A stretch of 44,980 bases of DNA from Woeseiaceae bacterium (lineage in GTDB: Bacteria > Pseudomonadota > Gammaproteobacteria > Steroidobacterales > Woeseiaceae), in contig JASJCH010000005.1 of NCBI GenBank assembly GCA_030066075.1, positions 1 through 44,980 on the forward strand, written 5' to 3'. Of this stretch, positions 34,704 to 44,980 are shown in pieces. How positions within the stretch are numbered: the first letter of the stretch is position 1; every line of letters begins with the position of its first letter. Below the pieces are notes generated by a model that was not told the DNA's origin, ran no database searches, and worked only from the letters and a program-made list of their open reading frames with translations. A program made the translations under genes and the position numbers.

Positions 34704-36721
34704 CCCGTGCTGATCCCCGACTGCCGCAGCAGTGCATCGATCTCCGGTCGCCGTCCGCGAAACGCGACGAACGCCTCCATGATGTCGCGGCTGCCGCCCA
34801 CTTCCAGGATCTCGTTACGGAAGCGGCGTGCCGTATCCGCGTCGAAGACGCCGGCCTCCTCGAACGCGCCAAACGCGTCGGCGGCGAGGACCTCCGCCCA
34901 CTTGTAACTGTAATAGCCGGCGGCATAACCGCCGGCGAAGATGTGCGAGAAGCTGTGCGGCAGGCGGTTGTAGTCCGGCGCGGCGATCAGCGCCACCTCG
35001 TCGCGCACCTCTTTGAGGATCTTCAGAGCGAGCCCTTTCTCGCCCGGCGCGTACTCGGTGTGCAGGCGAAAGTCGAACAACGCGAATTCCAGCTGTCGCA
35101 TCATCGCCATGGCGGCGCCGGTGTGCCGACTGTCATCCAGCCTTTCGAACAGCTCGGGTGGCAGCGGCTCGCCGGTGCCGACGTGTTGCGAGCAGCGCTG
35201 CAGCACGTCCAGGTGCCAGGCGAAGTTCTCCATGAACTGGCTCGGCAGTTCCACGGCGTCCCAGGGCACGCCATTGATGCCGGCGATGCTGGGGTAGTCG
35301 ATGCGGGTGAGCAGGTGATGCAGCATGTGCCCGAACTCGTGGAACAGCGTGACCACGTCTTCGTGCGTCAGCAGCGACGGATGCTTAGGGTCTTCCGGTG
35401 GGAAATTGCATACCAGGTAACCCACGGGCACGGTCGGGTCGCCGTCGAGATTCTTGCGAACAATGCACTCGTCGATCCAGGCGCCGTTGCGCTTGCCGCT
35501 GCGGGCAAACAGGTCGACGTAGAAGCCGCCCACCAGGGCGTCGGCCGAATCGTAAACAGAGAAGTAGCGCACGTCGTCATGCCAGCGGGCGACGGCATCC
35601 TCGGAGGCCAGGCGAATGCCGTACAGCCGCTCGGCCAGCTCGAACAGGCCATTTATAACCCTGGCGACCGGGAAGTACTGGCGCAGCTCCTCGTTCGATA
35701 CGGAGTGTTTCTTCTGCTTGTACTTTTCGAGCCAGTAGGGCGCGTCCCATGGCTCGAGCGCGAATCCGGCAAACTCGGTGATTGCCGCGAGCTCCTTCTC
35801 GGCAGCGGCCCGAGTGTGCTGCGCCAGGTCACGCAGGAAATCGATGACTTCGTCGGTCGATCCGGCCATCTTGGTAGCCAGCGAATACTCGGCATAGTTG
35901 CCGAAGCCGACCAGCCCCGCAGCTTCGTGACGCGCGGTGAGAATGGTCTCGATGTTGTTGCTGTTGTCCCAGTCGGCGTTGTCGCACTCATCGGAGGCGC
36001 GCGTGGACCAGCCGCGGTACATGGCCTCGCGCAAGCCACGATTGTCGGCATGGCGCATTACGGCATCGTAGGTCGGGTAGTCGAGCGTCAGCAGCCAGCC
36101 CTGGCGGTCGCGCCTGCGGGCCTCGGCGGCGGCTCGTGCAGTAACCTGGGGCGACAGGCCGGCGAGCTCGCTCTCCTCGGCTACCGGCAGGCTCCACGCG
36201 TCCTGTGAGTCCTGCACGTTGTGCTCGAAGGCCGCCTGGGTACCGGCAAGCTGCTGCATGATCTCCTTAAAGCGGGCTTTCTCGGCCTTCGGCAGGTCGA
36301 CGCCGGCCAGGTGGAAGTCGCGCAGCGCGTGATCGACCACGCTGAGCCGCTCGTGGTCCGCATCTTCGCCGAGGCGCTCGCGAACGGCGGCGTAAGCCTG
36401 CTGCAGGCGCGAGTTCTGTGATAATTCGGTGCCATGCTCGGTCAATAGTGGCAGAGCGTCGTTAAACGCTTCGCGCCACTCCTGCGACTCGAGCACGCCC
36501 TGTAAATGGGAAACCGGCGACCATACGCGAGCGAGTTCGTGCTCCATGTCTTCAAGCGGAAGCACTAGCGACTCGAAGTCGGGTTCGGGCTGTGAATCGA
36601 GCAGGGTGTCGAGCTTTTGGCGGTGCTCTGCGATAAGCTCGCGGAGCGCCGGCAAGACCTGCTCGGGCGCAAGCTCGTCGAATCGCGGCAGCGATCTCGT
36701 ATCGAGGAGAGGGTTGGACAT
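34700..36721 (-). CDS. prlC: Oligopeptidase A (M3 zinc metallopeptidase)
   Basis: From ATG 36721 (673 aa) this cytoplasmic M3 peptidase degrades short peptides including signal-peptide fragments. The zinc site HEFGH lies at 461-465 within [13 protein letters not shown], with the downstream Glu region FMENFAWH. The length is normal for OpdA/PrlC. An in-frame ATG at 36739 is less family-like. It is divergent from the glutathione reductase gene (65 bases between starts) and overlaps xth by four bases. Confidence 0.94.
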   Translation of the reverse strand: MSNPLLDTRSLPRFDELAPEQVLPALRELIAEHRQKLDTLLDSQPEPDFESLVLPLEDMEHELARVWSPVSHLQGVLESQEWREAFNDALPLLTEHGTELSQNSRLQQAYAAVRERLGEDADHERLSVVDHALRDFHLAGVDLPKAEKARFKEIMQQLAGTQAAFEHNVQDSQDAWSLPVAEESELAGLSPQVTARAAAEARRRDRQGWLLTLDYPTYDAVMRHADNRGLREAMYRGWSTRASDECDNADWDNSNNIETILTARHEAAGLVGFGNYAEYSLATKMAGSTDEVIDFLRDLAQHTRAAAEKELAAITEFAGFALEPWDAPYWLEKYKQKKHSVSNEELRQYFPVARVINGLFELAERLYGIRLASEDAVARWHDDVRYFSVYDSADALVGGFYVDLFARSGKRNGAWIDECIVRKNLDGDPTVPVGYLVCNFPPEDPKHPSLLTHEDVVTLFHEFGHMLHHLLTRIDYPSIAGINGVPWDAVELPSQFMENFAWHLDVLQRCSQHVGTGEPLPPELFERLDDSRHTGAAMAMMRQLEFALFDFRLHTEYAPGEKGLALKILKEVRDEVALIAAPDYNRLPHSFSHIFAGGYAAGYYSYKWAEVLAADAFGAFEEAGVFDADTARRFRNEILEVGGSRDIMEAFVAFRGRRPEIDALLRQSGISTG

Positions 36722-36786
36722 GGCGCTGGATATTAGCACGCTACAGCTCGCCCGCTAGGGCGCGGTTCTACAAACAGGATAAAGTT

Positions 36787-38125
36787 GTGAGTAACAAATT
36801 CGATCTCATCGTCATCGGCGGCGGCAGCGGCGGAATCGCACACGCTCGTCGGGCGGCGGAGTATGGTGCCAAGGTGGCCGTCGTCGAGTACGGGCCGCTG
36901 GGTGGCACCTGTGTCAACGTCGGTTGCGTACCGAAAAAAGTCATGTGGTACACGGCCGCCCAGATGCACCATGCGGCGCACGCGGCGGACTACGGTTTCG
37001 ACATGGCGGTCAACGGCCATGACTGGTCCGCGGTCAAGGAGCGGCGGGACGCTTATGTCACTCGCCTGAACGGCATCTACGAGCGCAACCTCGGCAACAG
37101 CGGGGTCACGACAATCATCGGCGCGGCGAAGTTCGTCGATGCGCACACCATTGCTGTCGGTGACGACGAGTACACGGCGGATCGCATCGTCATCGCCACC
37201 GGCGGTCGGCCGATGGTGCCGGAAATTCCCGGCGCCGAGCATGGCATTACCTCCGACGACTTCTTCGAGTTGGAGGACCGGCCGCAGCGCGTTCTCGTTG
37301 CCGGCAGCGGCTACATCGCTGTGGAGCTCGCCGGCGTGTTCAACGGTCTCGGCAGCGACGTGCAGCTGGTGGTGCGCAAGGACCGCATCCTGCGCGGCTT
37401 CGACATCATGCTGTCCGAGTTGCTGATGGAGGCGATCTGCAAGGACGGCGTCGTTCTCGATGTCGGCGTGGTCCCGGCTGCCATCGAGAAAACCGACGAA
37501 GGCCTGGTTTTGCATTCGGAGGATGGCCGCTCGTTCGGTCCCGTGGATACCGTGCTGTGGGCTATCGGACGCGCACCCAACAGCGAATGGCTGGACCTCG
37601 AGAAGGCCGGTGTGGAGCGTGATGACGGGGGCTACATCCCGACCGACCTGTACCAGCAGACCAACGTAGAGAATATCTTCGCCCTCGGCGACGTGACCGG
37701 CCGGGCGCAACTGACGCCCGTCGCCATCGCGGCCGGGCGCCGGCTGGCGGATCGGCTGTATGGCGGCATGGACGGGCGGCACCTCGACTACGAGCTGATC
37801 CCGACCGTGATCTTCAGCCACCCGCCGATCGGGACGGTCGGGCTCACCGAGGCCCAGGCGCGCGCCAGGTATGGCGACGACAACATCAAGATCTACACTT
37901 CCGGCTTCATCCCGATGTACTACGCGCTGGGCGACAAGAAGGTCCGGTCAATGATGAAGCTCATCACGACCGGCCCGGACGAGAAAGTGGTTGGTTGCCA
38001 CGTGATCGGCGACGGCGCCGACGAGATGTTGCAGGGATTCGCGGTTGCGATCCGGATGGGCGCGACCAAGTCGGACTTCGACGACACGGTCGCCATTCAT
38101 CCGAGCAACGCGGAAGAGCTCGTGA

Positions 38126-38136
<11 letters not shown>
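36787..38136 (+). CDS. gor: Glutathione-disulfide reductase
   Basis: Gor reduces oxidised glutathione with NADPH. The 449-aa flavoprotein begins at GTG 36787 with FAD-binding [20 protein letters not shown], the redox pair Cys42/Cys47 in [13 protein letters not shown] (same numbering as E. coli), [15 protein letters not shown] for NADPH, and the C-terminal active His in [14 protein letters not shown]. Its end overlaps the convergent aroE by 11 bases. Confidence 0.95.
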
Positions 38137-40593
<2,457 letters not shown>

Positions 40594-40597
<4 letters not shown>

Positions 40598-41301
40598 ACT
40601 GCGAACAGTACAGAGAATCGATCGCTGCCGATCCGTCTTTCGACGGTGGCGCAGGGCACCTCAGCGAGTGCGAGGCCTGCCAGGCGTATCGCCGCGAGAT
40701 GCTCGAGCTTGACCGCCTGATCGGAAAAGCGCTTGCCATCGACGTACCGGAGCCGGATGTGCCCGAGCTGCCCGACATCGAAGCCGACAACGTCGCCGCG
40801 TTGCCGCAGCGCCGCCGGACTTCAACGACCTTGCTGGCTATGGCGGCCTCGGTGCTGCTGGCTGCTTTCATCGGCATGCGTATGTTCGGCCCCGGCCCGG
40901 AGTATTCGTCGCTCTCGGAAGAATTGCTGGCGCACCTCGACCACGAGCCTTACGCAATGATCGTGACCGACGTACCGGTCAGCGATGCGCGGCTGGCATC
41001 GGTCGTGCCGGACGATGTTGCACGTATGGACCACGGCGCTGGTCTGATCACTTACGCACAGAGCTGCAACATCAATGGTAACGAAGTACCACACCTGGTC
41101 ATTCAGGGCGAACGCGGGCCGGTTACCCTGATCTTGCTGCCGGACGAGAAGATCAGTGCGCCCCAGGCCATCGACGGTGACAACATCAAGGGCGTCGTCC
41201 TGCCCGTCGGCAACGGCAGCATCGCGCTGTTCGGTTCGCCGGAAGAAAAGTTCGAGCGCATCGAGAAGCGCGTTCTGGATTCGGTCACGTGGAGCACCTG
41301 A
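40594..41301 (+). CDS. DUF3379-family membrane protein, probable anti-sigma factor
   Basis: This 235-aa protein starts with a zinc-finger-like ligand set (Cys3, His22, Cys26, Cys29; GHLSECEACQAY) typical of ZAS anti-sigma domains, followed by an acidic stretch, one transmembrane helix (about 78-97) and a ~135-residue C-terminal domain in the periplasm. DUF3379 members are usually found next to ECF sigma factors. It overlaps the sigma gene by four bases and is followed after 54 bases by the EGSCG-repeat peptide gene. By position, it should hold the sigma factor inactive until a periplasmic signal, perhaps metal or redox stress, arrives; the signal is inference. Confidence 0.82.
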
Positions 41302-41355
41302 CGCCACGTGTCGTTATTTGTGCCCAGCTAGGGCAAAACCTGAGGAGAGAGAGAA

Positions 41356-41712
41356 ATGTCTGAGAAAAAAGCAGTAAAGCCTGTTGCCCTGGCTGTGGGC
41401 GCCGCCCTTGCCGGTTCGTTTGCCCTGTCCAGCAGCATCGCCAGTGCGGATACGGTCGAGAGCCCGTTCGCAATGTCGACGCTGTCGGCTGGCTACATGC
41501 TCGGCACGGGCGAAGGTTCGTGTGGTGGCGACAAGGAAGGTAAAGACGGCGAGGGTAGCTGCGGTGAAGGTTCCTGCGGCGGCGATAAGGAAGGCGAGGG
41601 TAGCTGCGGCGAGGGTTCCTGCGGCGGCGATAAGGAAGGCGAAGGCTCCTGCGGCGATGACAAGGACGGCGAAGGCTCCTGCGGTGAAGGTTCCTGCGGT
41701 GGTTCGGTCTAA
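41356..41712 (+). CDS. Secreted Cys-rich EGSCG-repeat protein, HvfA/BufA1-like
   Basis: The 118-aa protein has a signal peptide (cleavage near ASA-DT, residue 31), a short conserved-looking core PFAMSTLSAGYMLG, then a low-complexity tail made of EGSCG and GGDK/GDDKDG units. All eight cysteines (56, 69, 74, 84, 89, 99, 109, 114) lie in EGSCG. The layout matches HvfA/BufA1-type precursors, whose EGKCG cysteines are modified by MNIO (DUF692) enzymes into copper-binding groups; here Lys is replaced by Ser throughout and no DUF692, DUF2063 or DoxX gene is in view. GAGGAGAGAGAG gives a strong ribosome-binding site. It is the third gene after the ECF sigma and DUF3379 genes. The family link is by motif layout and needs a profile search. 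Confidence 0.72.
   Translation: MSEKKAVKPVALAVGAALAGSFALSSSIASADTVESPFAMSTLSAGYMLGTGEGSCGGDKEGKDGEGSCGEGSCGGDKEGEGSCGEGSCGGDKEGEGSCGDDKDGEGSCGEGSCGGSV
41548..41703 (+). repeat. 45-bp tandem repeat inside the EGSCG gene
   Basis: Units 41548-41592 and 41593-41637 differ at only two positions by my count (third codon positions). A partial unit follows at 41638-41667 and another at 41668-41703. The encoded unit is GEGSCGEGSCGGDKE. Near-identity of the DNA indicates recent expansion or ongoing homogenisation. Confidence 0.88.
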
Positions 41713-41745
41713 GCGACCGGCACTTTCTGCCTGAAATGCCGAAGA

Positions 41746-41772
41746 AGCCCGCGCTCTGCGCGGGCTTTTTTT
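41746..41772 (+). terminator. Rho-independent terminator of the sigma/anti-sigma/EGSCG unit
   Basis: A perfect nine-bp stem AGCCCGCGC (41746-41754) with GCGCGGGCT (41758-41766), loop TCT, is followed by seven T. It ends the ECF sigma unit and separates it from tag, whose ATG is only 17 bases further on. Confidence 0.94.
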
Positions 41773-41788
41773 GTGCTTTACTTTCCCC

Positions 41789-42379
41789 ATGAACTCGAAG
41801 GTCACGCGCTGCAAATGGGCCGAGGGCGTCAGCCTCGCTTACATTACCTACCACGACGAGGAATGGGGCGTGCCCGTCTTCGACGACCGGGTGCAGTTCG
41901 AGTTTCTGATCCTCGAGGGTGCGCAGGCCGGGCTCAGCTGGTCGACGATACTCAACAAGCGTGACGGCTATCGTAAAGCGTTCGCAGACTTCGACCCGCA
42001 GAAGGTCGCCCGCTTCACGGACAAGCGCGTCGAAAAGCTCCTGCAGGACCCCGGCATCGTGCGCAACCGGCTCAAGGTGCAGTCTGCCGTGACGAACGCC
42101 CGGGCGTTTCTCGCGGTGCAGGAGGAGTTCGGCAGCTTCAGCGATTACATCTGGGCGTTCGTCGACGGCGAACCGATCCAGAACCGCTTCCGCAAGGATT
42201 CCGATATCCCGGCGACGTCGAAAGAGTCCGATGCGCTCAGCAAGGACCTGAAGAAACGGGGCTTCAAGTTCGTGGGCAGCACGATCGTGTATGCGCACAT
42301 GCAGGCCACCGGCCTGGTCAACGATCACGTCGTCGGGTGTTTTCGTTACAAGCCCTGCCGGCAGCTTGCAAAACGCTGA
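41789..42379 (+). CDS. tag: DNA-3-methyladenine glycosylase I
   Basis: Tag removes 3-methyladenine from alkylated DNA. The 196-aa helix-hairpin-helix enzyme starts at ATG 41789. Zinc ligands are visible as the N-terminal RCKW cysteine, the His of YHDEEWG, and the late His and Cys of NDHVVGCF. EGAQAGLSWSTILNKRDGYRKAF is a Tag hallmark. It lies directly downstream of the terminator at 41746-41772, so it either has a promoter within that stretch or relies on read-through. Confidence 0.94.
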   Translation: MNSKVTRCKWAEGVSLAYITYHDEEWGVPVFDDRVQFEFLILEGAQAGLSWSTILNKRDGYRKAFADFDPQKVARFTDKRVEKLLQDPGIVRNRLKVQSAVTNARAFLAVQEEFGSFSDYIWAFVDGEPIQNRFRKDSDIPATSKESDALSKDLKKRGFKFVGSTIVYAHMQATGLVNDHVVGCFRYKPCRQLAKR

Positions 42380-42431
42380 TCACCGGCGGATCATCGGCCC
42401 CCACAAGAAAAGCAGCAACGAGGGGACCGTG

Positions 42432-42878
42432 ATGTCTGAGGAATTCATCGACGACAGGCCGACGCTAACGTTCTGGATTGTCAGTGGCGCAGCGTTGATC
42501 TGGAACCTGCTTGGCTTATTCATGTATGTCAGCACCCGCACCGCCACCACCGAGACCTATCTGGACCAGGGCTACACCCAGGACCAGATCGCGTTCATGA
42601 ATGCGACGCCCGAGTGGGCTCTATCGGCATTCGCCATCTCCGTCACGGCCGGCGTGCTGGCGAGCCTGTTCCTGCTGTTACGCAAGTCCTGGGCAGTGCC
42701 GATATTCATCCTGTCGTTCGTGGCTATCGTGGTCCTGAATATCAACAACTTCCTGTTGACGAACACGGTCGAAGTTCTCGGTATGGTCCCGGTCTACGTC
42801 CAGTCGACCGTGATACTGATCGGCGCATTGCTGATCTGGTATTCGCTTGCCGCGAAGGCGAAGGGCTGGCTGACCTAG
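42432..42878 (+). CDS. Hypothetical four-helix inner-membrane protein
   Basis: From ATG 42432, seven bases after GAGGGGA, the 148-aa protein has four predicted membrane helices (about 12-32, 56-79, 86-105, 116-138) and a loop TTETYLDQGYTQDQIAFMNA between the first two. I recognise the general pattern from uncharacterised proteins of other Proteobacteria but know no function. It could be read through from tag. Its final four bases overlap the convergent protease gene. Confidence 0.65.
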   Translation: MSEEFIDDRPTLTFWIVSGAALIWNLLGLFMYVSTRTATTETYLDQGYTQDQIAFMNATPEWALSAFAISVTAGVLASLFLLLRKSWAVPIFILSFVAIVVLNINNFLLTNTVEVLGMVPVYVQSTVILIGALLIWYSLAAKAKGWLT

Positions 42879-44980
42879 TTACCGATACGAATCACGGTAA
42901 CGGCCTGCAGGCCATCCGGCGTGTTGTGGCCAACGCCGCCGAGATAGATCGTATCGGACTGCAGGCCGGTCCAGGTGACGGTCACATCCCCGGTTGATCC
43001 CGCGTTGACGAACGACGGGCCGGAGACGGTCATGTTGCCCTGGTCGTCGACCAGGCCGAATGCCCACGACAGCAGCTGGTAATTCGCACCGGGCCCGCCC
43101 GCGACGTTATCGGTCGCGAAACCGTGCACGAGCGCTGCATAGCGGCCGGCGTTCGGGTACAGGAAGTTGACCTCCTCGTTCGAGGTGGGCTCGCCGCTCT
43201 CGCCCACGCGCACGCAGTCAACGTTGTCGGCGCAGTAGTAGATGTAGAGGTCGAGGTCGTCGTCGCCGTCGGTCAGCGTGTCGAACAGGGCGAATCGCAG
43301 GTAGGCCTGGTCAGGTGGCACGTCGATCAGGTGCGCGGTAACACCGTTGGTCGTGCGGAACGAGAACGTCCGGGTCGGGTCGTCGTCGACGAAGCCATTG
43401 ATGACGAGCGGCAAGCGCAGTCCGTGCGGGGTCGGCGTGTAAGCGCCCGTGTAACCGAACTGCACCGGGAAGCTGACCGAGCCGTTCGCACCGAACTGCG
43501 TGACCTGGGCCGGCGCCGTGATGCTGATCGGGCGAATCGCGAGCGGGCTGCGAACCTCCAGGTCGCCGTTCAACCAGGAGAACGAGCCGAAGCGCCAGAG
43601 ATCGAGCGGTCCCGATTGCATGCTGACGGTCACGTCGAACTCGGCCGATTCACCGGGCTGCAGTGTGAGCGCCGGCGGGTCCACCGCGACGCCAATACCG
43701 CTCGGCGCCTCGACGCTGGCCGTGTAGCTCGCCGCCACGTCCCTGACGTTGGTAACGCGGCGGGTCACGGTGCGCTGGCTGGCGAGGCGGCCGATCGAGA
43801 TCGCGGGCTGGTTCAGGTCCGCGGCCGCGAACGACAATCCCTGTGCAGCGAGTTGATCGCACCGCTCCTGGCTTACGGCCGGCGACGCCGTGCCGCAGGC
43901 GAACGCATCGAACTCGTCATTGCTGACGTTGTAGACGAGTCCGGGGTCGAGAGCCGCGTTGGGCACGATATGGCCGGCGCCGAAGTCGAACGCGTGCGCG
44001 GACGTCTCGCCGTCGTCGGTTGTTATGTCCTGGCGGGCGCTGGTCATCAGCGCCGACTTGATTGCCGCCGGCGTCCAGTCCGGGTGCGCTTCCAGTAGCA
44101 AAGCCGCCACGCCGGCGACGTGCGGTGTGGACATTGACGTGCCCGACAGGTACGCGAAGTTCTCGCCCGACATCGCGTTGGCGGCGTCCGGCGTAAACCC
44201 GGCCAGGATATTGACGCCCGGCGCCGTTACATCCGGCTTCAGGATGTCGCTGGCCGGCCCGGGGCCGCGCGCCGAGAACACGGCCATGCGGTTGCCGGTA
44301 TTGTCCTCGTTGATGAATAGCTGCGTGTCGAGCAGCGCGGTAACGACATTGCCGGCGTCGATCTCGGCGAGGAACAGGTTGCCGTCAGCCTGGCCGACCA
44401 TCACCGCCGGGATATCCGACAGGCCGGACGATCCGTTCATGACGATCGGGTCGCCCGAGTTGTTGTACACGAGAGCGGCCACGGCGCCGGCGTCGGCGGC
44501 ATTGCTGACCTTGACGTCGAACTCGCAGCCACCGCGCTGGATGAATGCAATCTTGCCCGACATCTCGGTGTCGTTGACCAGCGGCTCGCAGGCGTCCGAA
44601 GTCGTTCCGGCAGCGCCGTCGTCCAGGGTCTCGTCATTGTCGTCGGCAAGGACGAGGTCGCCGTTGATCGGTCCCTTGTCCAGCAACCGCGGCGTGAAAT
44701 TGGCTTCTTTGATCGCGTACTTGCCGGCGATCGACGCGGGTGCCGTGATCTCCATGGCCTCGAGCGATGACTTGCCGTCGCGGCTCGAAGCGGCGGCGGC
44801 GATGACCCAGGGCCCGCCGGCCGGTGAACCCACCGTGCTGAGATTCGGCCCCTCGTTGCCGGCGGCGACCACCGCCACGACGCCGGCTTTGGCGGCGGCC
44901 ATCAGCGCCATGTCATCAGGCGCTGTGAGCCGATCGAGCGAGCTGCCGACCGAGTAATTGATGACGTCAACGCCGTCGGC
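42875..44980 (-). CDS. S8-family subtilisin-like serine protease, 5' end beyond the window
   Basis: The frame is open to the right edge, so only the C-terminal ~701 residues are present; the catalytic Asp and His and any signal peptide lie outside. Reading from the edge: GVDVINYSVGSS, the oxyanion AAGNEGP, an inserted PA-like domain with IQRGGCEFDVKVSNA, the catalytic Ser in LSGTSMSTPHVAGVAALL, then Fn3-like and Ig-like beta domains to the C-terminus. The build matches large secreted subtilases (S8 with PA insertion). It probably degrades protein outside the cell. It ends convergent with and overlapping the membrane-protein gene by four bases. Confidence 0.92.
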   Translation of the reverse strand, partial: ADGVDVINYSVGSSLDRLTAPDDMALMAAAKAGVVAVVAAGNEGPNLSTVGSPAGGPWVIAAAASSRDGKSSLEAMEITAPASIAGKYAIKEANFTPRLLDKGPINGDLVLADDNDETLDDGAAGTTSDACEPLVNDTEMSGKIAFIQRGGCEFDVKVSNAADAGAVAALVYNNSGDPIVMNGSSGLSDIPAVMVGQADGNLFLAEIDAGNVVTALLDTQLFINEDNTGNRMAVFSARGPGPASDILKPDVTAPGVNILAGFTPDAANAMSGENFAYLSGTSMSTPHVAGVAALLLEAHPDWTPAAIKSALMTSARQDITTDDGETSAHAFDFGAGHIVPNAALDPGLVYNVSNDEFDAFACGTASPAVSQERCDQLAAQGLSFAAADLNQPAISIGRLASQRTVTRRVTNVRDVAASYTASVEAPSGIGVAVDPPALTLQPGESAEFDVTVSMQSGPLDLWRFGSFSWLNGDLEVRSPLAIRPISITAPAQVTQFGANGSVSFPVQFGYTGAYTPTPHGLRLPLVINGFVDDDPTRTFSFRTTNGVTAHLIDVPPDQAYLRFALFDTLTDGDDDLDLYIYYCADNVDCVRVGESGEPTSNEEVNFLYPNAGRYAALVHGFATDNVAGGPGANYQLLSWAFGLVDDQGNMTVSGPSFVNAGSTGDVTVTWTGLQSDTIYLGGVGHNTPDGLQAVTVIRIGN

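Noticed and set aside
32858-36208. Plus-strand frames of 408, 337 and 421 codons opposite the HD, xth and prlC genes
   Set aside because: Antisense to conserved genes; biased composition and no recognisable domains.
41548-41703. Regular repeats that might suggest a CRISPR array
   Set aside because: Units are directly adjacent without spacers, in frame, and encode the EGSCG peptide.
43124-44098. 324-codon plus-strand frame opposite the S8 protease
   Set aside because: Arg-rich shadow frame opposite a protease with an intact Ser motif.

Overview
The window is a high-GC chromosomal segment, densely coded on both strands, most likely from a marine or environmental gammaproteobacterium. Pointers are the hexR-zwf-pgl-edd-eda-glk arrangement, a TonB-dependent receptor with a GH16 laminarinase-type enzyme, SapC/cupin/tryptophan-halogenase genes, oligopeptidase A next to exonuclease III, and DUF3379, DUF4124 and BCCT genes. 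I cannot name the genus from sequence alone; a Woeseiales/Steroidobacterales/Xanthomonadales-like lineage is a guess. There are no rRNA, tRNA or CRISPR features that I can see, and no gene-free stretch reaches 300 bases.

Region 1 (1-8410) is a beta-glucan utilisation locus. It holds a GH16 lipoprotein, an ADP-ribosylglycohydrolase-family protein on the opposite strand, a large TonB-dependent receptor, and a lipoprotein built of five ~161-residue repeats ending at a strong terminator. Two copies of one 14-bp palindrome, each overlapping a TTGACA -35 box, precede the GH16 and receptor genes and suggest one LacI-type repressor, whose gene is not in the window. Region 2 (8427-16521) holds an SGNH-hydrolase/TPR protein, a cupin-8/JmjC-like protein, and a minus-strand run of halogenase, SapC, cupin and second halogenase that reads directly out of hexR.

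Region 3 (16522-23027) is the Entner-Doudoroff block: hexR divergent from zwf-pgl-edd-eda-glk, with HexR-like palindromes in the shared promoter. Glucose released by the GH16 system would be phosphorylated by Glk and burned through this route, so the left half of the window reads as one glucan-to-pyruvate unit. An IS30-family element (about 23158-24388) ends this half.

Region 4 (24489-44980) is mostly housekeeping. It contains an ALDH12-like P5C dehydrogenase, a DUF4124 protein, a cold-shock protein, a TolB-like lipoprotein, GNAT and MOSC proteins, a carboxylesterase with a BCCT transporter, an HD/PDE-type phosphohydrolase, exonuclease III with oligopeptidase A, glutathione reductase, and aroE/hemB. 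Next comes a compact unit of ECF sigma factor, DUF3379 anti-sigma-like protein and a secreted EGSCG-repeat cysteine-rich peptide. The last genes are tag, a four-helix membrane protein and the 3' part of an S8 protease that runs off the right edge.

The most interesting item is the sigma/anti-sigma/EGSCG-peptide unit (40091-41712). The peptide resembles the precursors of the MNIO (DUF692)-modified copper-binding HvfA/BufA1 family, but has EGSCG instead of EGKCG and no maturase gene nearby. Second is the physical coupling of hexR to the halogenase-SapC-cupin genes. Many convergent neighbours overlap by 4-35 bases at their 3' ends, so transcription in this genome is very compact.
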